From Panonychus citri (taxonomy: Eukaryota > Arthropoda > Arachnida > Trombidiformes > Tetranychidae): a DNA stretch of 64,000 nucleotides. Of this stretch, positions 50,428-63,300 are shown piece by piece; the first letter of the stretch is position 1; every line of letters starts with the position of its first letter. The position numbers were made by a program, and so were the translations under genes. The DNA lies in the NCBI RefSeq assembly GCF_014898815.1, contig NW_026515509.1, positions 558,001-622,000 on the forward strand, in the 5' to 3' direction. A model generated the notes under the pieces. It was given only the letters and a program-made list of their open reading frames with translations, ran no database searches and had not been told where the DNA came from.

Positions 50428-53400
50428 ATGTTTCTACTACCAACATTAAACTTTAGTGTTGCTCAAGTAGCTACGGTTTGTCAAAATTTAGAGGATTCGG
50501 CTGACATTGAAAGGTTAAGCCGTTTCCTCTGGTCACTTCCTGTGGCTCATCCAAATTGTGCTGAATTAGCAAAAAGCGAAGCAGTTTTAAGAGCACGAGC
50601 TTTGGTCGCCTTTAGCACCGGCAATTACCGGGAATTGTACAATATACTTGAACATAATCGTTTCTCTCGAGGTTCCCATCCAAAGTTACAATCAATGTGG
50701 CTCGAAGCTCATTACGCTGAAGCGGAGAAACTTCGTGGTCGTCCATTAGGTCCAGTAGATAAATATCGTGTTAGGAAAAAGTATCCACTTCCTCGAACCA
50801 TTTGGGACGGTGAACAGAAGACCCATTGTTTCAAGGAGAGGACAAGGTCACTTCTCCGTGAATGGTACTTACAGGATCCTTATCCTAATCCAACCAAGAA
50901 AAAAGAATTGGCCACACAAACTGGATTAACACCGACTCAGGTCGGAAATTGGTTCAAAAATCGACGACAACGAGATCGAGCTGCAGCCGCTAAAAACAAG
51001 TAAGTTAACAGAAACTAATTTCCAATTCAATTCAATTCCAATTCCATTTCAATTCATATAACCTGAATGTTCATCATCATTCACACAATCCAAATCCGTC
51101 AGAACTTTTTTTCCTTCCCTCTCATAGATTAACTGTAAATCTAATTACAGATAAATAATAGTTCAATAGGATATTCATAACATGATCAAGTCTCTCTTTC
51201 TATCTCTCTTGTAGTCATTTAATTTAAATCTAATTTAATTTAATTCCTTCATTCTATGTGAGTCTCTCTCTCTCTTACGATAAGTTTTACTTTTTATCAA
51301 CCAAATCAAATTAATTTTCAATGGACAATTTAAATTTTACAATTGAAAATTAGATGATGAGGTAAAGGAAGATAAATCTTACAAGGTAAATGATTATAAT
51401 ACATTTTCTGAAAATGATAGACTTTCAATGTGATTGATTGAGTGAGAAGGATATTGAAAGTGTTTTTTTTTTCGCAACTTTCTCATATAATATATATTCC
51501 CATTCAATTGATACAAATATCATCACAATCATCATCATGGTCATCATTATCATCACCAATATCCTCAATCATTTATGACCCACTCAAGGAAACATTACAT
51601 CATCATCACAGGTACAGAACTTATTATTAGGTGAAATAAGATGAAGTTAGAATCAGAATTAAATGTTAAACATAAGAATAAGAAAAAAGAATATCAGTTT
51701 TTATATGAGATTCTCTTAATGGAACAATAAAAAAGCTCATTTTCTTTTCTTCTTCCTCTTCTTCCCTTGTAATTTTCTTCCATAGACATTTTTCTCTCCA
51801 TCTCTCACTTGATCAACACACACGCAAGTCGGATACTTGTTTAGGCTCATCATTCATTCATTTAAACACCGAAACCTAATTATCCCTCATCATCATCATC
51901 ATCATCATCATCTAAGATTAACAAATTATCTTGAATCTTTCACAGTTTGAGAAAAAAAAATCTCTCTCGTTGATTAAGTTATCATTTCTCAACGATTGAT
52001 GTTACAACCTTTAGGTTAGATTAACATTGGAAATCAAATCAATATGATTAATAATGAGCAAAGGTTTGAACATTGATCAATGGATAACAATTATCATTAT
52101 CATCAATGAAAATGAGCAACAATAGCAGGATGATGATGAAGATGATTGAAATTTGCAACAATGAAGATGATATTAAATAAGATGCAAAAAGGTAAATGGA
52201 TTGTATGAAGTTTAAAAAAAAGCAAAAGTAACAGTAGCAGGTAGATGATGATGATGATGGAGATGAAGATGAAGATAATAATAATATCAGGTAGATTTGC
52301 TGGTGCCTTGGGATAAAAAAAAAACTATCATGATGATTATTACCAACAATCAATCAGATAATTCAGTAGTTTGGTAGTTAATAGTTTTGTGATGTTGGTT
52401 TGTTAGTGGTCAGTGATTGTTGTTAATCTTGACCAAGTAAAGTGTCGATGCGTGATGAATCGTCTTTTGATTGCTCTTTCCTTCAACTAAATGTATGTAT
52501 TACAAAAGGTAGAGGAAAAAACAACTTGGACTGGTCAGTATTTTCATGACTATCCAATAACAATCAATAACTAATATATTCTCATAATTCTGTTAATTTA
52601 ATTCTTATGAATTGGCTTCTCTTTTTTTTTGCTTTTTCGTTGGTAATCACTTTTTTCTGCCTCTTCCAACAAACATCTTCATCTCCATCTTCATCTCCAT
52701 CTTCATCCTCATCATCACCGTCATTATCAGGCTTTCTTTTCAAACTGACCACAACAAAAAAATACATATCTAATAATGGACTCATCTCATTACCTTTATG
52801 TTACAATATGATGATTGTTATTATGATGATGATGATGATTAACTTGATGACAAAGATTGAAACATCAATCTAACTAAAAGATAATAACTTGATTTAGAAA
52901 AAAAAAGTTTTCGAAAAAAGGAAAAAAAAAACTTTTTTCTGCTTTATGATTTGTTGATTGTTGGTGATCATGATTGTTGATAGATTTTCAATTGCAACCT
53001 CAATTGTCATCAGAGTAATAACAGGAAAAAAAGAAACAACAATTTGATGAACATGAAAAGTTTAATTCGTTCAGATCAGTTTAGAACTAATTGAAACATA
53101 TTCGATATCATTTAAGGTTATCTTTGCTTCTTAACTGTTGAAATTGATCAACACAATTGATACTGTGTCTTAACAATTAAGGTTAAATTGCGACAAAGAT
53201 CAGAACTAAATTATCTTGATTGTTTCCAATTCTAATGATTATTTGCTATTTTGTTAAATTAATTGTTTTTGGATCAAAATTTCAGATAAAAAGTTTAGTT
53301 TTCAAGATGAAAATGTTTCAATTGATTGTTGACATTTTGATTATCAACAATCAAACCATCTTGATTATTAATCATAACTTTTTTTTGCTTCTAATCATTA

Positions 53401-54265
53401 TGATGATTTAATCATAAATCACTGATTTATAATATTATTCCTAGTTTTGATTGATTGACTGATTATTAATTCAATTGTTTAAACAATTGATGATCATCAT
53501 ATTGATCATGAAAATTAATCAATTGTAGGATTGAATCAAATCTAATTTAAACAAATATAAGAAAATTTCAAGGTTCAACAATTAAGTCACAATCAACAAA
53601 TAAACACACACACACACACACAAATACAGTAGTTAATCATTCATATTAACACCTACAATTAAATGATTATACTAATCATATTTTAACATGACAATTAAAT
53701 GTTTAAATCGTCATCAACCAATTGGTGATAACAATCAAATCACCCTAATATTATGATAAAAGTTAGGATTAAGTTGATTGTTGTTACTAAATCATCACCA
53801 TCATCATTTATTATTATTAGTTAACAATCAACAATTAATGACAATGACAATTTGTGTTAATATACAATATATTTAAAGGTAACAATTGATAATTTAAGTA
53901 AAAAGAAAACTTTAATTGTGTTAATAAGGTGAGATATCCTTGTCCTTAAAAATCACAATCAAATCTAATTGTACTAATAATATTAACAATCAAACAATTT
54001 AAAAACAACAAAATGTAAACAACTAATCTAATAATTGTATTAATATAATTTAATAACATTATCAAGGTTTTTTTTTCTTAATCATTATTATCATGATTAA
54101 GTTAATTAACATTGAATAATAATGATGATAATAATATGAGACACGAGATGTATCCATATACCAGTTTATTTGATTGTTACCAATTAAATTGTTAGCCTTT
54201 CATTTTCCCCTTCAAACTATTAAGTTAATTATTAAATATTATATCTTATAAGTGAGGTAACAATT

Positions 54266-54307
<42 letters not shown>

Positions 54308-55336
54308 AAATTAATATCATATAATATGTAAACAATTAAATCTAATTGTATTCCAAGTAAACATATTGATTATCATTGATACGCATTCGTTTACAATGTA
54401 AACTTTTCAAGTTGATCAGATTTTTTTTTCAATATTTTTCTTCATTTAGATTAACAATTTAATTGTTGTATTAATATATTTATATGAATGAATTGTAACT
54501 GTGTGAGTATTTTAGATGATAATAATCAATGAGATAAGATAACAATCAGAAAAGTTTTCAATTATTTTGGGTTTCCTATTATTGTCAACAATTAGGTTGA
54601 CAATTTAAAACATTTTCAAGATGATGTTGTTTTTTTTTTGTTCAATCTAATTGTTATAATATATTTAAGGTTGATGATTATGATGATGATGTGGTGGATA
54701 TGATGAATACCCCACACAAGATAAACATACACACAGGGGTGTCCAGTACTATTGAGATGAATTGACCTGAAGAGTGGGTTTTGTTGTTTATGGTGGGATA
54801 TTTTTACCTGTGTGACTTGTGTTAATATTATATTATACTGATGAATACCCTCCTGGTGTATTATTTTGATCTATGGGGTTTAAGATGTTGCTCCCTGGGG
54901 TTAGACAAATTTTTTGTCAAAGAAACACATACCGGAACGATGAAGATGATAAGAGGACAATTTATATTATATTTATGAACAATAAGATGCAAGTTATATT
55001 GTTATAATTTACCTTTGTCAATGATCACGATGATGAGTTGATGATGGTTAGTTTTAAGATTAAATCAAAGATATATCATCATCATCATCATCATCATCAT
55101 CCTGTTGATCGTTATTATCTAGTGGATTAAGTCAAATTAATTGAATCTTTAAGGTAAATTTGATGTTATCCTAAAGGAAAAGTGAAAATATCTCTCTACC
55201 TTCATCTTCATCTTCATTATCATTTTTATCGTCAATTCCAATCTCCCCCAGGGTATTTAATCCTTATGTGTCGAGGATGGATGAATATACAGAGATGATG
55301 ATGAAAAGCTTGAAGGTGAAGGAGTAAAATGATGAT

Positions 55337-55387
<51 letters not shown>

Positions 55388-57499
55388 ACAATGAATGATA
55401 AAAAATCTAAATGAAAAAAAGGTAAGTCTTTAATAAGCTTGTAATGAGATGATGAAAGGAGGAAATTGAGATGATAATATGGTTATGGAAGCAATTGAAA
55501 TGATGATGATGATAAAAGATGATAATATTTGCCTCTTTCTATCAATTTGTCTTCCTCTGTCTTTGGAGATAACATTTTTCTCTACCTCTCTTTTACCAAA
55601 CCCCCTCAGGGAATTGATAACAAATTATGTAAATCTTTTCCTCTCCATCATTCATAACTCATCATCTTTATTAAAATAACACTGCAAGTCTTTGATTATG
55701 GTATTACAATAATCAATTGTTACCCTTTGTCCCCCACTAAATCAAGTTGATTAGTTGATTTGAGAGTTTTTTTCCCATCTTCTATCATCATTATCCTTAA
55801 TTATTTCATATCTAAATCAGAGAAACTAAATCTTAATAAGATGATGATGATGCCAATTGATATTATATTCATTTAGCCTGAGGTTATATTTCAAATGTTA
55901 CATTAATTTTGATCAATGAGAAAGTTTTTTAAAATGTTAACAATTGAAAGTGAATTTTTTTAACGAAAATATTGATTAATTGATCATACCTTTGATTTAC
56001 CTTTTCGCACATTCAACTTAATTATAAACCACAATTTAGTAAAGTTAATCATCTGTATCAATTATTATGACACGTGAAAGTGTGTGACCATCGGTCAATT
56101 GATTGTTAAACTTAACAGTGACCATAAAAGTAACATAATAAATCATTAGTTTATTTACTAAACTGTCATGTAATTGTTATGGTTTCCTAAATTTACTGGA
56201 CAAATGATCAATGATTATGATGATTACAGTAGCAATTAACAAGCAAGATGATGTTTAATGATAATAATGATGGTAACAATTATAATAAAACCTGAAACAA
56301 TTAACAATGATTACATTTTAATCATAAGGAAAAATAAACCATCTGCATCGTTAATTAGTAGCAATTGAAAATCTTAATGATGATCTTGATGATGAAGATG
56401 ATTAAAGGTGGGATCCACGCCTAGCTTATCATCATCATCATCTCATCATCCTAATTCAACGGAAGCTCAAGTTTCTCATCCTAATGTCAAACCTTTTCCT
56501 TGATCAAATAATATTATCTTCATCATCTTAAACTCACCACAATCATCACCACCTTCACCTCCCTCCTCATCAATATAATAATTACCAGAATAATTAATGA
56601 CGATGATGATGATGATGATGATGATAAGGTAAAAGATGAAAACAACAATGATGATAATGGTGAGCAATTGATGAATGGTTGGTTGCCTGTCAACACAAAT
56701 CATTGATGATAATTCATTGTAATCATAATCAATTTGATTGATACGCCTTAATAGTTATCATCAAGGTTGTATTACAATTATCATTAATATTATTTGTCTT
56801 TGGGTTAATTGTAAATAATTTAAGCAAATGCCTCACGCAAGGTTAAATCAAGCAAACCAAATGCTCAATTTAAGATGATGATGATTATCAAGATGATAAA
56901 ATTATAATTGATATCATTAAGAATCATTAATCTCATTGGTAATATTTATGTAAATCCCTTTAAACAGAAGTAAATTGTCAATAGTTAGTCAATTAGATTT
57001 AAATTATCCAACAGATTACAACGTGATTTAAATAATGTTACTAATACTTTTCCAATAACAACAATCAAATATTAATTGTTGCTTATGATTTATTGGTGAT
57101 AACAACAATCAATGTTTTCTGTATGTTGTTTTATTGTATTGATAATATGATTACTTTGAACACTACAATTAAACAATTTGATCATCATCATTTTTACACT
57201 GATAGCAAATTTAATATCAATCACAATTAACTGGACAATTAAGAGATGATGATGATGATAATTGATGATTTATTAAGAGTGTAAATGTGTTGACAATGAG
57301 AAAGACAATTATGCTCATTGGAAATCTAATTCTCTTTCTATTTTCTCTTTCTTTTCATCATTTTCAATTCATCATCATCTTCAACAATAATATTATTCAC
57401 TTCCTTCCCATCATCATCATCATCATCCTCTTCAGTTAAAAAAGTATCATCATCATCACTCCTCCTTCATCCTCCCATCACTTCAGCCCAACCTTATAT

Positions 57500-57552
<53 letters not shown>

Positions 57553-58664
57553 ATTTGACTCTCATCTTCACTGTCGATAAAAAATTTCCCCCTTGTTATT
57601 GTTATTCCTTTTCCTTGTCTTCTTTCCCTTTTTCTCTTCATCATCCTCATCCTCATCCTCATCATCGTAATTTAATATAGTTTCAACTGAAATGCAAGAA
57701 AAAAAAAGTGAACTGAAAAGTTTATGTAAATAGAAGTGAAGAAAAACTTTTCCCTCTTCCTCAATGTTTACTATGCTTTTTTTTCAATGGAAACATTGTC
57801 ATCATCATCATCAGATGACAAGATGATGATGATGATGGTGATGAACACCAACCAGCCTCCTTTTACCCTCCTCTCTATGGTAAAGAGCATCTCCTTGAAA
57901 CTGTATTGTGCTGATCAAGTCAAGCTTAAAGTGTGTGTACTTTATATTAGATTGTATTATCATCAATGATTATCATTGATGATAATAAAAAGGTTGACCT
58001 ACCTTTTAATAACTGTTATTAAATGTGTCAATAACTAGACACTTGGGGATACATATGATTGAAAGTGGGTGGTAAATGAAATAGTCGTTAATTATTTTTT
58101 CAAAAGGTTATGTTACAACTTTAGTTAAATATTACAAATGGACACACTTATCAGCCCAATGGTCAATATTTAAATACATTCATCAAATTTACGTATGGGT
58201 GGAGTGGTCAGAGGTGGAAGATTGATAAACCTTTGTTTTGTCCACTCTCTCGACAATTAGTATTACCTCTGGTCAAATTTAGATCTCTCATTGATTTTTT
58301 TTCTTCTTCTCTTCTTCTTCTTATTCATCTTTCTCTTATAATCTAATTGAGTCTAATTTCAATCTCTATTGTTTGGTGAACTTGTTTCTCTCTATTGTTT
58401 AGCTACTTAATATACTAATGACAACATGATGATAATAATCATCAACGGATAAAGGATGAAAATTAAGATGAAGATAAGGATGTAAAAAGTATGATGATGA
58501 TGTTAATGCAGTGTTCTGGTTCATATTTATCCCGGATTAAGAATCAGTTTGTTTATCAAATTACATTTTTTTCTGAAGTCAATGTTGTTAATCCGATTTA
58601 GTTGGTTTCTTATTCATGTTACTTTTTTTCAATAGAAATCAAGTTAATCTCTTTCTTTTATTTT

Positions 58665-58717
<53 letters not shown>

Positions 58718-59510
58718 ATTTTTTGTTTTCATTTCTTTTCTCTCTCTCTCTTCTTTGAACATCCTCAATCATCATCATCATCATTATTATCTTCATCTTT
58801 TTGCAACTTATTTCAGCTCCTTTTCAAGCCATTATCAACATCATCCTCATCCTTGACATCTCATCAATTGTGACAAAATTGTAAAGTGTCTAATATTTAA
58901 TAAGGAATAACACAAATTGAGTAATTTACCAGAAATTGAGAAAATGATTAGAGATGTTTAAGAGTTTACAATAAAGAAATCAAATGATGATTATGATTAG
59001 ATGAATTCAAATGATATTAAGGAACATCAAAAGTAACGGTAACTTTAATCGACCTTTTTTTTTATTATTTTTCTCTCAGATTAATACAACAACAAATGCA
59101 CCAACAGAAATTGAATATGCATGGACACCATTCATCAGTCCATAAAGATCGTGATAGAGATCATCATCATCATCATCATCGTGATCGTGATTCTCATTCC
59201 CATCATCGATCCTCCCTTTCCGGTAATACAGTTATTAGTCCTTCCTCAGTAGGAACCAATGATACCTCATCTTTACATAGATTCAGCGTTGAATCATTAA
59301 CCGGTATACGATCATCATCATCACCAAATTCAGAGGGTCATGGCCCGATAAATGGATCAAGGGGCGATGGTGTAAGTGGCTGTAAAAGAGAACCCTTAGA
59401 TCTAACATCAGATGAAGATGGTTCCCTAGGTAGTTTAGGTGATGGAGATTCAGATGATGATCTTGCAGATATCGACATAGATGATGATGGTAAGTTGAAT
59501 TCAAATCATC

Positions 59511-59547
<37 letters not shown>

Positions 59548-59804
59548 GTTTCATCCAATAAATTGAGTAGCAAACTTATCACCATAATAATAATCATTTC
59601 CTATTTCCTATTTCCTGTTTCCCCTTTTTATTTTATTCACCTCATCATCTTCCAGATCCTATTGATATTGATGATAAACCAGCATCACCGCCGTTAACTT
59701 TTAATCAATCACTAATAAATTTGGAGAAAAATTTAAAAGCCTCTGTAGCCATTGTGGTCAATAATCAGTTGACCGGATCAAAGATTGTGGATAATAAACA
59801 TTGA
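50428..59804 (+). CDS. Optix: SIX3/6-class homeobox transcription factor (Optix)
   Basis: A nuclear regulator of anterior head and eye development. Exons are 50428-50999, 59080-59489 and 59656-59804, giving 376 residues with consistent phases. The SIX domain begins almost at the start (MFLLPTLNFSVAQVATVCQN) and runs to about residue 115, with IERLSRFLWSLPVA and LEAHYAEAEKLRGRPLGPVD. The homeodomain follows (about 124-184): IWDGEQKTHCFKERTRSLLR, LQDPYPNPTKKKEL, TPTQVGNWFKNRRQRDRA. The QKTHC stretch and the FLLPTLNFS start separate it from SIX1/2 and SIX4/5. The C-terminal half is lineage-specific: a His/Arg/Asp-rich run (HHHHHHRDRDSHSHH), Ser-rich and Asp-rich segments, and a conserved-looking end. 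The apparent start at 50395 is a TTG, so the ATG at 50428 is used. Confidence 0.95.
51885..51912. repeat. (ATC)n microsatellite in the Optix intron
   Basis: A nearly pure CAT/ATC trinucleotide run of about nine units. Confidence 0.85.
54275..54304. repeat. (AG)15 microsatellite in the Optix intron
   Basis: A pure AG run on the sense strand of the intron. Confidence 0.93.
55075..55101. repeat. (ATC)n microsatellite in the Optix intron
   Basis: A pure ATC trinucleotide run of about nine units. Confidence 0.85.
55344..55384. repeat. (GA)20 microsatellite in the Optix intron
   Basis: A pure GA run. It is the last GA-oriented long tract before orientation switches to TC further right. Confidence 0.93.
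57501..57542. repeat. (TC)21 microsatellite in the Optix intron
   Basis: A pure TC run within a generally pyrimidine-rich segment (about 57330-57660) that also carries TCATCATCC units. Confidence 0.93.
57955..57987. repeat. Perfect 16-bp-arm near-palindrome in the Optix intron
   Basis: The arm TATTATCATCAATGAT is followed by one spacer base and its exact reverse complement. It is built partly from ATC/GAT units, so it may derive from trinucleotide-repeat expansion. Confidence 0.85.
58669..58714. repeat. (TC)23 microsatellite upstream of Optix exon 2
   Basis: A pure TC run about 370 bases before the exon 2 acceptor. Further TC stretches follow to about 58755. Confidence 0.93.
59514..59541. 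repeat. (TC)n microsatellite in the second Optix intron
   Basis: A TC run starting about 25 bases after the exon 2 donor, inside the 166-bp intron. It makes up a large part of that intron. Confidence 0.9.
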
Positions 59805-60340
59805 TGAAATATTAATAATATATAACAATTAACACGCTAATCAATCAATAGATTATCTCTCTTTCTGTAACAATTAACTTCTCATGTATCCCTGAGGTAA
59901 ACAATTAAGTGGACAAATCATGATAAACAAATCATGGTCATCTCTCTCTCTCTCTCACACACACACTCTCACTACTGCAAAAGCACAAATCATGGCAATT
60001 TAATTGAGATCCAATTATAACTTAATTTTGTTTTGTTTGTTTATTTGGTTTATTGGTGATTGAGATAATCAAGAATTGGAACAAAAAAAGAAAGCAAATA
60101 ATTTAATAATATCTTCTCATTATCCATTGATGATGATGTTACAATTAACTAATAATCAATTGATTGTCCGGTAAACTTTAAAGCAAAGAAAAGGGGAAAC
60201 CTTTTGTAAACAAATTCTGGAAGTTAAATCAAAACAAAGTCAAAGTGAAATCAGCTGATAATTTATCATCTCCTTTAAAGATGATACAACATTGGAAGAT
60301 AATTGGAATATCATCTGACCCACTTTTAGAACTTTCTCCT

Positions 60341-60377
<37 letters not shown>

Positions 60378-63300
60378 ACAATCATGTTCATCATCTTCTT
60401 CATCCTCATCATCTTTCTCCTTTATTTTCTTCACATTCTTTTTCGTACTCATCTTTTTATCTTCATATTCATAACTCTTTGCTCTCTCTCTCTTACTCTC
60501 TCTCTCTCGCTTCTCTATCATCTTCATCTTCGCTGTCTATATAAATATTGTTACTGTCTGAAAGAGAGAAGAAAACGAAAATTCATCTTTCTTTTCTCTC
60601 TGTAAAAAGAAAATCTCATCTTCATCATCAAATTATAAATACAATATAAAGAAAAAAGTTCTAAACAAAAAAAAACAACAAAATCGAACAAAACTTTATT
60701 TCTTCTTTTTTATTTTTTCTCTCTCATCTTTTCCATTTTTCTATCTGTTCAATTTTATTTCATCATTTTGAGAATTTGAAATATCGAAAAAGTTGATTCA
60801 TCACTGAATGTGTGACACTTATCGACCAAATATTACTCAGAATCCAATTCGAGGCAGAATCATGAATATAATCAAGTGAAAAAAAAGTTCTGATGCGCAG
60901 TAACCAGAATGATGATTATCCAAACCTATAAAAGAATATCTTCTCTCTCTCTCTCTCTCTCTTTCTACCTTCCTTTCTTCTTCTTCTTCTTCTTCTTCAC
61001 TTTCTCTTTGTCATCATCATCATCATTCAAGGATATTCATCATTATTACACAATAATAATGGCGCGAGGGTGGGACTGGTGTATGAAGATTAGGTTAACA
61101 CACATAAATCAAGTGGTTGCAACATTTTCAACTTAAAAAGTTACCCAAACAATTTAATCAAATCAAATAATCTTCAAGTTAATCAGTGACACAAGATGAT
61201 CATGATTAGTGTAATAATTTATTTACCTTGGCACGCGTATACCAATCAACATGATTATGATTGGGACATAAAAAAATCATGTTAATTGTTAAAGATAATG
61301 ATTAAGTCTCATAATATGAAATTGCATTTATTATGCTACAATTTAGACAATTGAACATCACCACCAACAAAACATCATCATCATCATCAACAACAACAAT
61401 CAATGATAATAACAATAATAATGATAATAATGGTGATGATGATGAATAATTAAGCTGATTTGAAAAAAAAGCCATGAACCAAATACTCAGTTAGTATTAA
61501 ATGATGATCAATTGTTAACACTCATGATGATGATAATGAACAATAAACAAGATGAACAACAAGGAACCAGAATCACAATTGATTTAGAATGAGAATTTAT
61601 AAAGTTCACTTTCAAAAAGTGTTCATCATGTTCATGGTTCAGTTGATGATCTAGTTTGTTATTTATCTATTTTCTTTCGCTCATCATCAACAACAATCAA
61701 TGAGAATCAATGGAAAACAATCACCAAACCAACAACAACAATTAAAAATCTCTTACAGGTAAGAGACGAGAAGAAGAGAAAAAAATATAATCAAAATGAA
61801 TTCGAATTGAAAAGAATTGAAATTTTTCTCGACAATTGATGAATATCTAATTCTCATCTTGTATTCCATTGAATATGAAACATTGATGATGATGGTGATT
61901 AAGATGATGAGATATCTCATGCTGTGAAATTGTTTGATTATTATTGTTGATTTAATAATAGTTGAGTTAAAATGATAATAACAATGAGTTGTAACAATTG
62001 AATTGACATTAATGGTAGGTGAGCATAGACAAAAACTGAAGGTGATTAATCAATTAAATCTCATACCTTTTTTGGGTATTACAATCAGTAAATTATCAAT
62101 CAAAATGAGAAGAAAAAAAAAGTTGATTACTTGATGATGGAAGGAAAAAAAAAAGTAATAATCAAACTTTAATCAATAATCTCTTTCTACAGGTAAAGCT
62201 TTTTAATTGTTTGCTCATTAATTGACAATTAATGAAAAAGGTTTACCTGTGTTACGAAAATCATCTCATGAATTAACATGGAACTTGAAACTTTTTTTTT
62301 CTCAAGTTCCACTTTCATGATTTTAAATTCCAATGGATTGGAACAATTAATTCTCAGATTTGATTGAGTGAAATCTTAATCTCATGTAAAGGATAATTAA
62401 GATGATAATAATTAACTCATGTCATCGGCTTTATTTATCTTATATATGTAATTACTTTCGTTACTAATTATGTTCATTGTGATGGATGAATGAGATTACC
62501 TGAGTAAAAGGTAAAAAAAGTTATCGTGATAACCAGAAATTTGAAAGCATCCGGTTGATTATGACGATGATTATGATGAAGATGATCATCATTTGTTAAT
62601 CATCATTGATGGTCAATCATTATCTAAATTTGCTGATGAATTGACAATTCATGTTAATCATCTGGTAATTTTTGTTTAACTTACTAATCACTTTGGTAAT
62701 CAGTCATTAACGTTTTCCTCTTGATTGTTACAATAATAATGATGTTTGATGAGAAGAAGACTTTTTCAATATAAAGCAAAGATGATTAACTAATGATGAT
62801 AATGATGAGTTTTAATTGTTAACTTATCAGTTGGACAGTTTTACAATTAATCAGTTTTCCTTTGTGTTAAATATTCAATATCATTTTTTTTTGCAATGAA
62901 ACTTTTTTTTTCTTGATCATCTTTATTATTATCTCGTGTTTCGTGCTAATTACATGCAAATTATCAGCACGTCATCATCATCATCAGGTAGTTAAATTAA
63001 CTTTTTATAGGGCTTAACTAGTCACCTGATCTTTAATTGATACTAATCATCGCAATCTATAATAATAATGATCACATGAAGATGATTATTGTTCAATATC
63101 AATCGACATCATCATCGATGATAAAATAATGTTACATTTATGTGATCATAATGTTTAAATTGATGATGAAAAGATTATTATTAATTATGATTAAGCCTTT
63201 AATTGGTAATGTCAAGGTTAATTATTTAGGTTAACAATGAGATGAAAATTTAAATAATTATTTCACTTTCAATTGGTGAAAATTTTGCTATCAATTTCCG

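Larger units (their letters stand above)
51000..59079 (+). other. 8.1-kb first intron of Optix
   Basis: The donor GTAAGT at 51000 and the acceptor TTTTCTCTCAG before 59080 join in frame (codon AA|A). This is the longest intron in the window. It holds ATC/GAT trinucleotide runs, GA and TC microsatellites, a 16-bp-arm near-palindrome at 57955-57987 and a less AT-rich block around 54700-54950. No other gene is seen. Enhancers are likely in such an intron but cannot be located from one sequence. Confidence 0.85.

Noticed and set aside
55075..55101. Regularly repeated ATC units considered as a possible CRISPR-like array
   Set aside because: These are pure trinucleotide microsatellites without spacers, in a eukaryotic intron.
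58602..58873. Two overlapping 84-85-codon frames before Optix exon 2
   Set aside because: They are mostly SLSLSL from the TC repeat in two frames and lie in the intron. They are repeat artefacts.
60245..60605. Ser/Leu/His-rich frames 3' of Optix
   Set aside because: They are driven by TC and CATC simple repeats, without homology or a plausible splice structure.
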